Positions 1 through 6,404 of a DNA stretch of 36,480 nt are shown here, in pieces; position 1 is the first letter of the stretch; every line of letters begins with the position of its first letter. Under the pieces are notes generated by a model. That model made no database searches, was not told where the DNA came from, and saw nothing but the letters and a program-made list of their open reading frames with translations. Source of the stretch: Kerstersia similis (lineage in GTDB: Bacteria > Pseudomonadota > Gammaproteobacteria > Burkholderiales > Burkholderiaceae_B). The stretch spans positions 1 to 36,480 of the forward strand of contig NZ_CBCSIQ010000034.1 of NCBI RefSeq assembly GCF_965139615.1, in the 5' to 3' direction. The translations under genes and the position numbers were made by a program.

Positions 1-18
1 ATTGGCGATGCTCCGCAT
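1..18 (-). CDS. tnpC: Possible first six codons of IS66 tnpC (transposase)
   Basis: After the tnpB stop (TAA, complement of 25-27) an ATG at 18-16 is preceded by AAGG. It stays open to the edge, reading MRSIAN. In IS66 elements the DDE transposase gene tnpC follows tnpB closely, so the position fits. Six codons cannot identify a protein, so this call rests on element organisation only. Confidence 0.3.
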
Positions 19-24
19 TGCGCC

Positions 25-351
25 TTACAACAGGCTCAGACCTGACGGCTCCAGACGCTGCCACGGCAGGCCAACGACCAAGGCTCTGGCCTGATCTACC
101 GATAGATTCACATGACTGCCCCGCGTCGGCCACGCGAACTGCCCCTGGTGCAGGCGCCGCACCGCCATCCACACGCCGAACCCGTCATGCATCAACACCT
201 TCATGCGCGTACCACGGCGGTTGGCGAACAGGTAGGCGTGGTGCGGCTGCGCTCGTCCGAATACTGCCACTACCTGCATCAGCAAGCGGTCCATGCCACT
301 GCGCATGTCCACCGGTTCCACACCCAGCCAGATATGGTCGATACGGATCAT
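25..351 (-). CDS. tnpB: IS66 family accessory protein TnpB
   Basis: This is a protein of about 108 residues. It matches the small IS66 Orf2/TnpB family: it begins MIRIDHIWLGVEPVDMR, followed by RSGMDRLL and later YLFANRRGTRMKVLMHDG, the conserved core of that family. TnpB is needed for IS66 transposition, but its biochemical role is not settled. I chose the ATG at 351 rather than the one at 372 because it overlaps the tnpA stop as ATGA (348-351), the usual translational-coupling arrangement in these elements, and because the family starts at this residue. The length is normal and there is no sign of disruption. Confidence 0.88.
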   Translation of the reverse strand: MIRIDHIWLGVEPVDMRSGMDRLLMQVVAVFGRAQPHHAYLFANRRGTRMKVLMHDGFGVWMAVRRLHQGQFAWPTRGSHVNLSVDQARALVVGLPWQRLEPSGLSLL

Positions 352-761
352 GTCAGCAACACCTTCAAGCATATCGCCAGACGGTCAGTGTGCTCTGGCG
401 GCCAGTGCAAGCGCACCGGGCCTTGGCTCGACGGCAACTCGACTGTGATCCGGGTCGGCGCTACCGTACCTGGCTGACGACCCTCATCCCCATCCAATGA
501 CGGGTGCAGCTCAACGAAGGCCGCCTGTCTGGTTGTCGGCGAACTTGTCATCGGCAATGACTGAACCGGAACACTCGCTCCCCGCTCTTTGTATTCCTCA
601 ACCCAACGTCGTAGCAGATTGGCGTTCAATCCGTTGGCCAACGCTATCGAGGCAATCGACACATGCGGCTGCAGACACTGTATCGCCAAGTCTCTTTTGT
701 ATTCCGCCGTGTACCGCCGACGGCGTCTCGGGCCAACCCCAATCTGTTCCGCTGAGCGCAT
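348..761 (-). CDS. tnpA: IS66 family accessory protein TnpA
   Basis: This 137-residue protein has an N-terminal helix-turn-helix of the IS66 OrfA/transposase-8 type: basic RRRRRYTAEYKRDLAIQCL, then IASIALANGLNANLLRRWVEEY at about residues 35-57. That pattern is typical of the DNA-binding half of IS3/IS66 OrfA proteins. The C-terminal half is less conserved and carries no obvious catalytic residues, as expected for TnpA. It overlaps tnpB by four bases. The start at 761 has a Shine-Dalgarno-like AGGTGG just upstream, but that sequence lies inside a perfect inverted repeat (see 760-792), suggesting translational control. Confidence 0.85.
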   Translation of the reverse strand: MRSAEQIGVGPRRRRRYTAEYKRDLAIQCLQPHVSIASIALANGLNANLLRRWVEEYKERGASVPVQSLPMTSSPTTRQAAFVELHPSLDGDEGRQPGTVAPTRITVELPSSQGPVRLHWPPEHTDRLAICLKVLLT

Positions 762-792
762 ACTGCTCCACCTATTTTTAATGGAGCAGTAT
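760..792 (-). promoter_or_regulatory. Hairpin covering the tnpA ribosome-binding site and start
   Basis: An 11-bp perfect inverted repeat (arms 760-770 and 782-792, ATACTGCTCCA and its complement) has an 11-base AT-rich loop. On the minus strand the 3' arm contains the GGTGG Shine-Dalgarno region and the first bases of the tnpA start codon. A transcript starting outside the element would contain both arms and could hide the start site. A transcript starting between the arms would not. This is visible symmetry; the regulatory reading is an inference from IS10 and IS50. Confidence 0.55.
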
Positions 793-819
793 CCTCTTAT
801 GCCCTAAGCCCCGGCACAA

Positions 820-841
820 GGTGGGTTCGCCGGACGGTTAC
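820..841 (-). repeat. Terminal inverted repeat of the IS66 element (inferred)
   Basis: Minus-strand reading from 841 inward gives GTAACCGTCCGGCGAACCCA, which resembles the GTAA-beginning ends of IS66 family elements. The partner repeat lies outside the window, so length and exact border cannot be verified. Confidence 0.5.
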
Positions 842-895
842 GGTGCGCCAACCGAATTGCCGCAAAGTCTCCACGACCTGCGTCAGCAGCAAACG

Positions 896-1921
896 TCAGG
901 CCGGCGGCAGCCAGCCGTGGCGGCGATACCAGTCCAGTGTGTCTTTCAACGTGTCCTCCACCGGCCGGAAACGCAGCCCCAGTTCCCGCGCGCTTTTCTC
1001 CGGGTTGAAATGCGTACGCTCGGCTTCCCGCCGCATCAGTTTGACGGTGGCCAGGCTGAGCAAGATGGGTTTGCCGCTCAAGCGCGCATAGATTTCCTGC
1101 AGGCCCGCCAGCGCATACAGCAAGGGCAGCGGCAGCATGCGCGACGGGGTTTTCACCCCTGCCAGCTCGCCCAGCCGCTGCACCAGTTCACGCATCGTCA
1201 TATGTCGGCCGGCAGCCAGATAGCGTTCGCCCGAGCGGCCCTGGCGGGCCGCAGCAATATGGGCCTGCGCGACGTCGCGTGCATCGACCACTGAGAAACT
1301 GCCGGGAACCAGGCCCGGTAGTTTTCCATGCACCAGATCCAGGGCCAACTGGCCGGAAGAGGTCGGGCCGATATCAGCAGGGCCCCACATCCAGCCCGGT
1401 AGGACAAAACTGGCATGCATGTCCGGGTGCTGCGCCAGGAACAGGCGAACGACTTCATCCGCCAGGATTTTGCTGCGGTAGTAGTCATCGGCGTCTTCCA
1501 GTGCCCGGCTGTCGGTTTCGTCGATCAGGCGACCCGGTTCGCCATGGAGTACGGCAATGGAGGACGTTTGAACAAATCGCCGGATGCCGGCTGCATAGGC
1601 CTGTTCCAGTAGTTGGCGGGTGCCATCCACGTTGATGCGTTTCAGTTCATCCCAGTGGCTGCCGCCTTTGTAGTTCTCGCGGAAGAAGGCAGCGCTATGG
1701 AAAATGACGTCGCTGCCGCGCAAGGCGCCGGTGAATGCCGCGACGTTTTTCATATCGCCTTGCACAAGCTCAACATTTTTCTCTCCGTCGAACTGTTGTG
1801 CTCCCTTGCTGAGGGAGCGCACCAGCGCCTTGACCTGTATGCCCTGACTGGTTAATGCCCTGACCAGGTTATTGCCCAGCAAGCCTGTCGCGCCTGTCAC
1901 GAAAGCAGTTTGAAAACTCAT
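896..1921 (-). CDS. Extended SDR / NAD(P)-dependent epimerase-dehydratase family protein (dihydroflavonol reductase-like)
   Basis: This 341-residue protein has an N-terminal Rossmann fold with TGATGLLG (residues 9-16), the TGxxGxxG signature of extended SDRs. It has a serine-rich strand VQTSSIAV (about 118-124) and the catalytic pair Tyr147-xxx-Lys151 in DDYYRSKIL. This family reduces or epimerises carbonyl or sugar-nucleotide substrates with NAD(P)H; the substrate here is unknown. The start at 1921 is preferred over upstream frame extensions because GGAG lies about 9 bases upstream and because the family begins with this Rossmann strand. It is divergent from a TetR gene with paired palindromes between them, so TetR probably represses it, a common pattern for stress or xenobiotic-inducible reductases. 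The IS66 element lies directly downstream. Confidence 0.85.
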   Translation of the reverse strand: MSFQTAFVTGATGLLGNNLVRALTSQGIQVKALVRSLSKGAQQFDGEKNVELVQGDMKNVAAFTGALRGSDVIFHSAAFFRENYKGGSHWDELKRINVDGTRQLLEQAYAAGIRRFVQTSSIAVLHGEPGRLIDETDSRALEDADDYYRSKILADEVVRLFLAQHPDMHASFVLPGWMWGPADIGPTSSGQLALDLVHGKLPGLVPGSFSVVDARDVAQAHIAAARQGRSGERYLAAGRHMTMRELVQRLGELAGVKTPSRMLPLPLLYALAGLQEIYARLSGKPILLSLATVKLMRREAERTHFNPEKSARELGLRFRPVEDTLKDTLDWYRRHGWLPPA

Positions 1922-1941
1922 GCGCTGCATCTCCATGTCAA

Positions 1942-1994
1942 ATATCAATTGATATCTGAATGTATGGGAGCGATTTTGGGATGTCAATTGATAT
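1942..1994. promoter_or_regulatory. Two tandem TetR-type operator palindromes between divergent genes
   Basis: ATATCAATTGATAT at 1942-1955 is a perfect 14-bp palindrome. ATGTCAATTGATAT at 1981-1994 is the same sequence with one change. Their centres are 39 bp apart, just under four helical turns. Both lie between the SDR start (1921) and the TetR start (2009), where autoregulating TetR proteins usually bind. Confidence 0.75.
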
Positions 1995-2008
1995 TTGAGC
2001 GTGATACC

Positions 2009-2740
2009 ATGCGCAGCATGAAGACACCGGTTCCCGCCGCTATCGACCCGCCACGATTGACGCGCGAAGAGAAGCAGGCCCTGACGCGCGAGCGATTGAT
2101 CGAAACTGCTGCTCGCCTATTTGCGGAGCAAGGCTATGGCGCCACATCTTTGCGGGATATCGCAGAGCAGGCGGGCTACTCCCAGGGAGCGTTCTATTCG
2201 AATTTCGACAGCAAGGAGTCCTTGCTGTTGGAGATGCTGCGCCGGCATATGGCGGCTGAGGCAGAACAGTTGGCTGCGCTGACCACGGATCACCGCGCAT
2301 ATTCGGCTGCTCACGAGGACATGACATTTGCGCGGCGCAGCGCGGATGAAGTGCTGGATAGCCTGGAAGCGTGGGCAGCGACGATTGACCAGCGCATCAA
2401 CTGGTCCATGTTGTCGATAGAACTGCAGTTGCATGCGCAACGCAGCCCAGCCTTTGCCATGGCCTATCAGGCTGTCTGGCAGACACATCGGGATGCGTTG
2501 AGCGCCTGGATCGGGCGCATGTTCGAGGATCGCGGCCTGCGCGCGCCCATCGCTGCGCAAGAGATTGCGGCTGCGCTGATGGCGCTGGCGCACGGTTTAT
2601 CGCTGCAGCGCGTGGCAGCGCATAGCGGTGTATCCAGCAGCGTGCTGGTGGTCTTTCTGCGTGGGCTGATTGCAATGGCAGCGCCGCTGGAAACGCAGGC
2701 ACCAAAGCTCCAGCAAGAGCATCCCGCAGACCAGCATTAA
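2009..2740 (+). CDS. TetR/AcrR family transcriptional regulator
   Basis: About 243 residues. The N-terminal TetR helix-turn-helix spans roughly residues 27-73: RERLIETAARLFAEQGYGATSLRDIAEQAG, then SQGAFYSNFDSKESLLLEML. The C-terminal half is a helical ligand-binding and dimerisation region that does not point to a particular inducer. The frame is open upstream to 1910, but starting there would place the operators inside the gene and overlap the SDR start. The ATG at 2009, or the one at 2018, is therefore more likely; neither has a strong Shine-Dalgarno sequence. It is divergent from the SDR gene, which is its probable target together with itself. Confidence 0.88.
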   Translation: MRSMKTPVPAAIDPPRLTREEKQALTRERLIETAARLFAEQGYGATSLRDIAEQAGYSQGAFYSNFDSKESLLLEMLRRHMAAEAEQLAALTTDHRAYSAAHEDMTFARRSADEVLDSLEAWAATIDQRINWSMLSIELQLHAQRSPAFAMAYQAVWQTHRDALSAWIGRMFEDRGLRAPIAAQEIAAALMALAHGLSLQRVAAHSGVSSSVLVVFLRGLIAMAAPLETQAPKLQQEHPADQH

Positions 2741-2827
2741 CAAACGCCTTGCTGTTGCAGTAGGGTAGCACGAGCGCAGCGCCGGGCTGGAAACCCTGGG
2801 ACGCAAGGCCAAGGCCGATACCTGGCG

Positions 2828-2890
2828 GGCCAATAAGGAGCGGGTGGCTAGGCAGGGGCCAATCAGGATCCGGGCAGGAACCAATAGGGT
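2828..2890. repeat. Three degenerate CCAATNAGG-type repeats
   Basis: CCAATAAGG (2830), CCAATCAGG (2859) and CCAATAGGG (2881) occur at irregular spacing of 29 and 22 bp between the TetR stop and the receptor stop. No gene fits this 246-bp gap. The similarity is short and may be chance. Confidence 0.3.
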
Positions 2891-2933
2891 GCCAGGCCGC
2901 AGCGGTCGCCGCGCACCCGCCATGCGGGATACA

Positions 2934-2964
2934 GCCGCCGTACCGTTCGGGACGATACGGCGGC
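2934..2964 (-). terminator. Hairpin downstream of the second receptor gene
   Basis: GCCGCCGTA (2934-2942) and TACGGCGGC (2956-2964) form a perfect 9-bp stem, starting about 22 bases beyond the receptor stop codon. No U-tract follows on either strand, so it may be a Rho-assisted or mRNA-stabilising end rather than a classical intrinsic terminator. Confidence 0.45.
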
Positions 2965-2986
2965 TGGCAGCCAGCCAGGTTGAGGT

Positions 2987-5923
2987 TTACATCTGTACTT
3001 GCAGTCCGACGCGCAGGGTGCGGCCTGGGGCGGGCATCATGCTTTGCGCCAGCGGATCCAGGTAGTAGCGGTTGGTAATGTTCTGCAGAGAGACATTGAC
3101 CGCTGCCTGTTTGTGGAATTGATAGCTCAGGAAGGCATCCACCAGGGTGACGGGGTGGTAGATCAGCTGGGGCGTGGTGTCGCCTTGCTGCCAGGGTTCT
3201 TCCATTTTTTCCGTCGGGCCCGAGGTGAAGGTCATGCGGCTGCCGACCGTCAGGCGTTGATCCAGCCAGCGTGTGCCGACAGTCAGGTTGACGGCGTATT
3301 TGGGCGGGTTCTGGGTGTTCGTGTAGGAACCCATATAGCTGCCCGGCGTGCAGTCCGGCGTATTTTCCGTCGGCATGTAGCGGTCTGCCTTGGCGCGCAG
3401 GTTGGCAGCGAAGGCTGCGTCGCACGTGCGCGTTTTCAGGTAATGCGTGGCAGACAGATCGGTGAAGAGGCGGCCGTTGTCATACTGGGACTGCAGTTCA
3501 AGCCCGCTGGCCTGGTAGCTGTCCGCATTGGAGAACGTCATGGCGCCATTCAGCGTGGGGTCGTAATAGCGCGTGATGTAGTTTTTGACATCGTTGCGGA
3601 AGTACGCGAATTTGAATGCCGCCAGGTCATTCGAGGACAGCACGCCGCTGTGGATGGTGCTGAAGCCCAGCTCCAGGTTACGCGCGCGTTCAGGCTTGAG
3701 GTTTTGAACCGGCGAGACCTGTAGCGTTCCCAGCGAGGTTTCGAACAGCGAGGGCAGACGGATGCCGGTCGTGTACGAAGCATAGACCTGGGTGTCCGGT
3801 GCCAGCTCATAGCTGATGCCCAGCGCAGGCGCGATGCCATGGTCGTGCGATTCGAGCGGTTCCGTGTGGCTGTAGCCGACCACCGTGGAGATCTTCATGG
3901 GATTGGAGGCCGCCACGTAGCTGGGCGTACCGAACTCATCCAGATAGACGCCGACTTCCGGATGATTGGAGTTGGAGTAAACGAAGCCGTTGTTCTTTAA
4001 AGGATCGGTGGCGTCGGTGTATTCGCCGTTTTCATCCGGGTACCAGTCCATATAGCCCAGCTTGCCATTGGCGAAGATCATCACGGATTTCTTTTCGCGA
4101 TCTTCGCGCACGGCGGTCGCGTAGGTATTGCGGTCACGCGATTTGTACTTGCTGAAGCGGACGCCGGTCCAGAGCGTCAGGCGGTCGGTGGGTTTGTATT
4201 CGAGTTTGCCGGTCAGGTTGATTTCCTGCCGTTTGCCGTCTCGCAGGATGCGGTTCGCATTGCGGTCGTCGTCAGTGATGCTGACGCCGGATTGCGGGCT
4301 CAGGTTTTCCGTCTGGAAGGATCCACCCAGTTCAAAGGCAAAGTCACCGATGCTGCTGGTGAATTCCGAGCGATTGTTGAGATCCATGCCGATGCGGCGG
4401 TTGTTCAGGCGTACCCAGCCACGATCGCCGGCGAACATCTCGCTTCTGGGCGCCATGACGGCGTTGATTTGGGAGCTGCGCGCACCAAGCACCCAAAGAT
4501 TGGCTTTCAGGTCGATCCAGGGATTGTCGGCTGGCTTGAAGTTGTAGCGCAGCGAGGTGGTGTCGATAACCGTTTTGCCGGTGGGGTACTGATAGATGCC
4601 GGCGGTGCCGCTGCGGATGATGTCCGACGGCATGACTTCGCCCTGGCGGCCGTTGTAGCGGCGGTAGCTGATTTCCACATCATGGCCGAGGGCGGGCCGG
4701 ATGTTGGTTTTGACCAGGACGGACTCCGTTTCCGCCGATGAGTTCAGGACTTCTTCACCGGGCTTGTACATCTTGGCGACAGTATTTTTCTCGCGGCCCG
4801 ATGATTCATACTCGATGTAGCGGTCGTAGCCATGCTTGCCGGCGAAGTAGTTCCCCTGCGTGCGGTGGGCATAGGCAGCGACCAGATCGACTTTTTCGCT
4901 GGTGTAGCCGAAGGCGATGCTGCCGGCCTGCGCGTTCGAGCCGAACAGATTGCCATGCTTGGTTTCCGGTTCGCTGTACAGATCGGATGAGCTGGCGTAG
5001 TCGGCACCGTTGCGGGAACGGTGGGCGGGCTTGTTGCCGTTGTTCCACATTTCGCCAGTCACACGCACACCGACGCTTTGTCCGGCGAGGACGATGTCCT
5101 CGACACCAATGGTGCGCATGGCCACCGTGCCGCCGATGGCATTGCCGCCAGTCGCGGCCGATAGCCCCGGCCCCTTGTCAATGGTGACGCTGCTGATGAG
5201 GTCGGGGTCGATGTAGCTGCGTTGCTGGGTGCCGGCGTAACCGCGATAGACATCCAGTGCTTGCTGGGCGCCGTCAACAGTAATGGCAATGCGGCTTTGG
5301 CCTTGAATGCCGCGGATGTTCACATCGAGGCCGCCGCCGTTGCGGCTGTCGCCGACCTGGACGCCCGGCACGCCTTTGAGCATATCGCCTGGAGACAGCG
5401 GCACGAAGCGGCGCAACTGCTGTTCCGAAATATAGACCGAAGAGCGAGGCTCGGTATAGACCGCACGCTCGGGGCTGTTGTCGGGGGCGATGCCCTCAAC
5501 CTTGACATTCGGCAAGCTGGCGACCGGCCCGGCGGTTTTCTGCAGCGTGTAGCTGCCATCCGGGCGGGCGATGAGCTCCAGGCCGCTGTTGGACAACAGG
5601 CGGTTGATGCCTTCCCGCGCAGTGTAGGTGCCTTGCAGGGCAGGAGCCTGCCGATTGCTGGCCAGGGCCGGATCGAAGGACAATAGAATGCCGGATTGGG
5701 CGGCAAATTCAGCCAGGGACCGGCTGAGCGGCATGGCCGGCAAGCGGTAGTCGATCAGGGTGCTGGCATCAAGCGCAGCATTGCCGGCGGCCTGGGCCAG
5801 CGCCGTGGAAGAGAGCCCGGGTATCAGCGCCGTGCCGACGATCAGGCCGAACATGAGTTGACGGACGGCGGCAGCACCGGGGTGCAGGCGGCCAGGTGCG
5901 GAAAGGTTGGAGTGTGGCTTCAT
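2987..5923 (-). CDS. TonB-dependent outer-membrane receptor with N-terminal STN signalling domain (second of a tandem pair)
   Basis: 978 residues. A signal peptide (about 1-43, ending ALA) leads into an STN (secretin/TonB short N-terminal) domain at about 55-130 (DYRLPAMPLSRSLAEFAAQSG). A TonB box-like LPNVKVEG lies at 137-144, a plug at about 155-275 (KGVPGVQVGDSRNGGGLDVNIRG) and then a 22-strand-type barrel. STN domains contact a FecR anti-sigma factor and report ligand binding. The C-terminal part (NITNRYYLDPL, PAPGRT) resembles heme/hemoglobin-type receptors. However, the FRAP and NPNL motifs appear as IRLP and VQNLKPE with no histidine between them, so the classic heme ligand is absent and the cargo is uncertain. 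It ends in Met rather than Phe/Trp. It lies downstream of its paralogue and of fecI/fecR-type genes. No good Shine-Dalgarno sequence precedes the ATG. Confidence 0.9.
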   Translation of the reverse strand: MKPHSNLSAPGRLHPGAAAVRQLMFGLIVGTALIPGLSSTALAQAAGNAALDASTLIDYRLPAMPLSRSLAEFAAQSGILLSFDPALASNRQAPALQGTYTAREGINRLLSNSGLELIARPDGSYTLQKTAGPVASLPNVKVEGIAPDNSPERAVYTEPRSSVYISEQQLRRFVPLSPGDMLKGVPGVQVGDSRNGGGLDVNIRGIQGQSRIAITVDGAQQALDVYRGYAGTQQRSYIDPDLISSVTIDKGPGLSAATGGNAIGGTVAMRTIGVEDIVLAGQSVGVRVTGEMWNNGNKPAHRSRNGADYASSSDLYSEPETKHGNLFGSNAQAGSIAFGYTSEKVDLVAAYAHRTQGNYFAGKHGYDRYIEYESSGREKNTVAKMYKPGEEVLNSSAETESVLVKTNIRPALGHDVEISYRRYNGRQGEVMPSDIIRSGTAGIYQYPTGKTVIDTTSLRYNFKPADNPWIDLKANLWVLGARSSQINAVMAPRSEMFAGDRGWVRLNNRRIGMDLNNRSEFTSSIGDFAFELGGSFQTENLSPQSGVSITDDDRNANRILRDGKRQEINLTGKLEYKPTDRLTLWTGVRFSKYKSRDRNTYATAVREDREKKSVMIFANGKLGYMDWYPDENGEYTDATDPLKNNGFVYSNSNHPEVGVYLDEFGTPSYVAASNPMKISTVVGYSHTEPLESHDHGIAPALGISYELAPDTQVYASYTTGIRLPSLFETSLGTLQVSPVQNLKPERARNLELGFSTIHSGVLSSNDLAAFKFAYFRNDVKNYITRYYDPTLNGAMTFSNADSYQASGLELQSQYDNGRLFTDLSATHYLKTRTCDAAFAANLRAKADRYMPTENTPDCTPGSYMGSYTNTQNPPKYAVNLTVGTRWLDQRLTVGSRMTFTSGPTEKMEEPWQQGDTTPQLIYHPVTLVDAFLSYQFHKQAAVNVSLQNITNRYYLDPLAQSMMPAPGRTLRVGLQVQM

Positions 5924-6207
5924 GCTGTGAAATGGAGTCCGCTGCGGCGGGAGTATCCTCTAAGAGCCGGGGCGGGCATCAGGCATACCTGTCTGTCTTG
6001 ATGCATGCGTAGATCGGCCAATATAGGATGTTTTTCAATATGGGAATGATTGCTTATTCAAAATATAAGAAATCGCCTAATGCACTGACGGGCCAAGCGG
6101 GCCGACAAGGGCACAGAATCCAAGACGGTGGCGGTCAGAAGAGACGCGCGACGGGTGCGCGCGATGCGGCTCGGCGAGGGGGGCGCAGGGCATGGTGAGG
6201 GCTTCCT

Positions 6208-6260
6208 GGTAATGGGGGAGAACCGATAGCCGGCGAGGTGACTCGCCGGCTTTCATTACC
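6208..6260. promoter_or_regulatory. Large two-part hairpin between the receptor genes
   Basis: The inner stem AGCCGGCGAG (6228-6237) pairs perfectly with CTCGCCGGCT (6242-6251) around a GTGA loop. Outer arms GGTAATG (6208-6214) and CATTACC (6254-6260) extend it across a one-sided purine-rich bulge. No long U-tract follows on either strand. It lies about 150 bases past the first receptor's stop and about 285 bases before the second receptor's start. Confidence 0.55.
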
Positions 6261-6328
6261 TGTGTCGAATGACATCTGGAAAGGTATATGTTTTTTCGGG
6301 AAATTTACAATTTGTTTCTTTTTCTGAA

Positions 6329-6381
6329 AAAACGCTTTCCGCCCATGGCCAGCCCTGCGCGATGGCCGGGCTGGGCTGGCC
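6329..6381 (-). terminator. Probable transcription end after the first receptor
   Basis: GGCCAGCCC (6347-6355) and GGGCTGGCC (6373-6381) form a perfect 9-bp stem about 24 bases past the stop. On the minus strand a run of six T (6329-6334) follows about 12 bases after the stem. That spacing is long for an intrinsic terminator, so confidence is moderate. Confidence 0.45.
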
Positions 6382-6404
6382 GTCTCGACGGCGGCAGGTC
6401 AGAC

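Larger units (their letters stand above)
1..841 (-). mobile_element. IS66-family insertion sequence, one end (element continues off the left edge)
   Basis: The tnpA-tnpB pair characteristic of IS66 elements lies on the minus strand, and the large transposase gene tnpC would lie to the left of the window. Read from outside on the minus strand, the element end begins GTAACCGTCCGG at 841. The IS66 family is known for ends starting GTAA and for 8-bp target duplications. The bases just outside (842-849) would be one duplication copy, but the other end is not visible, so the boundary is inferred. The element sits about 55 bp beyond the stop of the SDR gene and does not interrupt it. Confidence 0.75.
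5924..6404. other. 481-bp gap between the two receptor genes
   Basis: No coding region is convincing here. The right part carries an inverted repeat after the first receptor (6347-6381) and a large two-part hairpin (6208-6260). The left part is AT-rich (about 6015-6075) and probably holds a separate promoter for the second receptor. A sequence at 6042-6060 keeps only one good Fur half-site (AATCATT on the minus strand), which is not enough to call an operator. Confidence 0.5.

Noticed and set aside
842..895. Disruption of the SDR gene by the IS66 element
   Set aside because: The SDR frame ends normally at 896 with a typical C-terminus, so the element lies outside the gene.
1910..2008. Upstream extension of the TetR gene
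   Set aside because: It would include both operator palindromes and overlap the SDR start; family alignment begins after 2009.
6042..6060. Fur box before the second receptor
   Set aside because: Only one half-site is convincing; overall match to the 19-bp consensus is about half the positions.
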